DNA of 6,150 bases from an uncultured Clostridia bacterium (GTDB taxonomy: Bacteria; Bacillota; Clostridia; Oscillospirales; Ruminococcaceae): NCBI GenBank assembly GCA_945910715.1, contig CAMDZU010000084.1, positions 1 to 6,150 on the forward strand, written 5' to 3'. A program made the position numbers and the translations under genes. Of this stretch, positions 6,005-6,150 are shown in pieces (within the stretch, counting starts at the first letter, position 1; every line of letters begins with the position of its first letter). Below the pieces are notes generated by a model. That model was not told the origin of the DNA. It ran no database searches and worked only from the letters and a program-made list of their open reading frames with translations.

Positions 6005-6132
6005 CGTCAGATTGTATAAATTGAGTGCAGGCAGGCTGGTCTGTCGGTCAGCCCCTCTGTCACTTCGTGACACCTCCCCCCTTAGGGGGAGACCACGCCT
6101 GTCAAGCGAAATTTATGCAAGATGACGGAAAA
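6001..6132. repeat. long imperfect inverted-repeat element with internal hairpins (MITE/REP-like)
   Basis: Arms at 6001-6042 and 6090-6132 are imperfect reverse complements over about 43 nt. Shared blocks, in order, are TTTT, CGTCA, TTG, ATAAATT, CAGGC and TGGTCT. Inside lie two perfect hairpins: TGTCAC/GTGACA with a 3-nt loop (6058-6072), and CTCCCCC/GGGGGAG with a 4-nt loop (6074-6091); the latter competes with the outer TGGTCT/AGACCA pairing. No coding frame fits this design. It looks like a non-autonomous dispersed repeat or a structured intergenic RNA element. The left boundary may begin earlier (near 5993) and the right may extend past 6133; copies elsewhere cannot be checked here. Confidence 0.65.
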
Positions 6133-6150
6133 GATGCAAGCAAGCGTGCG

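Noticed and set aside
5216..6073. 285-codon open frame on the minus strand across scpB and the end of scpA
   Set aside because: It lies opposite two certain genes, has no family resemblance that I recognise, is rich in Cys and basic residues as shadows often are, and begins inside the inverted-repeat element.
6074..6091. CTCCCCC/GGGGGAG hairpin as the scpB terminator
   Set aside because: No T tract follows on either strand; it is better explained as part of the repeat element.

Overview
The window is an ordinary chromosomal stretch of a low-to-moderate GC, spore-former-type Firmicute. The gene set (an AbrB with a C-terminal Cys-pair module, spmA-spmB, a site-2 protease joined to scpA-scpB, and a GH31 alpha-xylosidase) suggests a Clostridia member. 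An Oscillospiraceae/Ruminococcus-like plant-fibre degrader is my best guess, inferred from gene content and style and not from any marker gene.

Layout. Bases 1-2050 (minus) hold the first 683 codons of a GH31 alpha-xylosidase closely resembling E. coli YicI; its 3' end lies outside the window. Its 5' side (2051-2278) has a sigma-A-like promoter, a cre/LacI-type operator at the expected transcription start, and a 10-bp inverted repeat. Bases 2279-2527 (minus) encode a short AbrB-type regulator with its own terminator at 2228-2254. The 194-bp divergent region 2528-2721 carries two overlapping candidate promoters and a nested 31-bp palindrome. Bases 2722-3821 (plus) are spmA and spmB, overlapping by 4 nt and followed by a hairpin-plus-T terminator. 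A clean promoter (TTGCAT-17-TATAAT) then drives a tight three-gene operon at 3962-5956: M50 site-2 protease, scpA and scpB. The last 194 bases contain no gene; they hold a complex inverted-repeat element with GC-rich hairpins, probably a dispersed non-coding repeat.

How the genes relate. scpA and scpB encode the kleisin and winged-helix partners of SMC for chromosome segregation. spmA and spmB encode membrane proteins needed for spore-core dehydration in Bacillus. AbrB-type proteins are transition-state regulators, so an abrB homologue divergent from spmAB and sharing its control region could tie spore maturation genes to growth state. That link is inference. The alpha-xylosidase is a separate sugar-use gene, probably under carbon-source control.

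I found no mobile element with a transposase, no CRISPR array, no tRNA or rRNA, and no convincing undescribed multi-gene system. The non-coding structures at 2584-2643 and 5993-6133 are the parts most worth following up. No gene-free stretch exceeds 300 bases.
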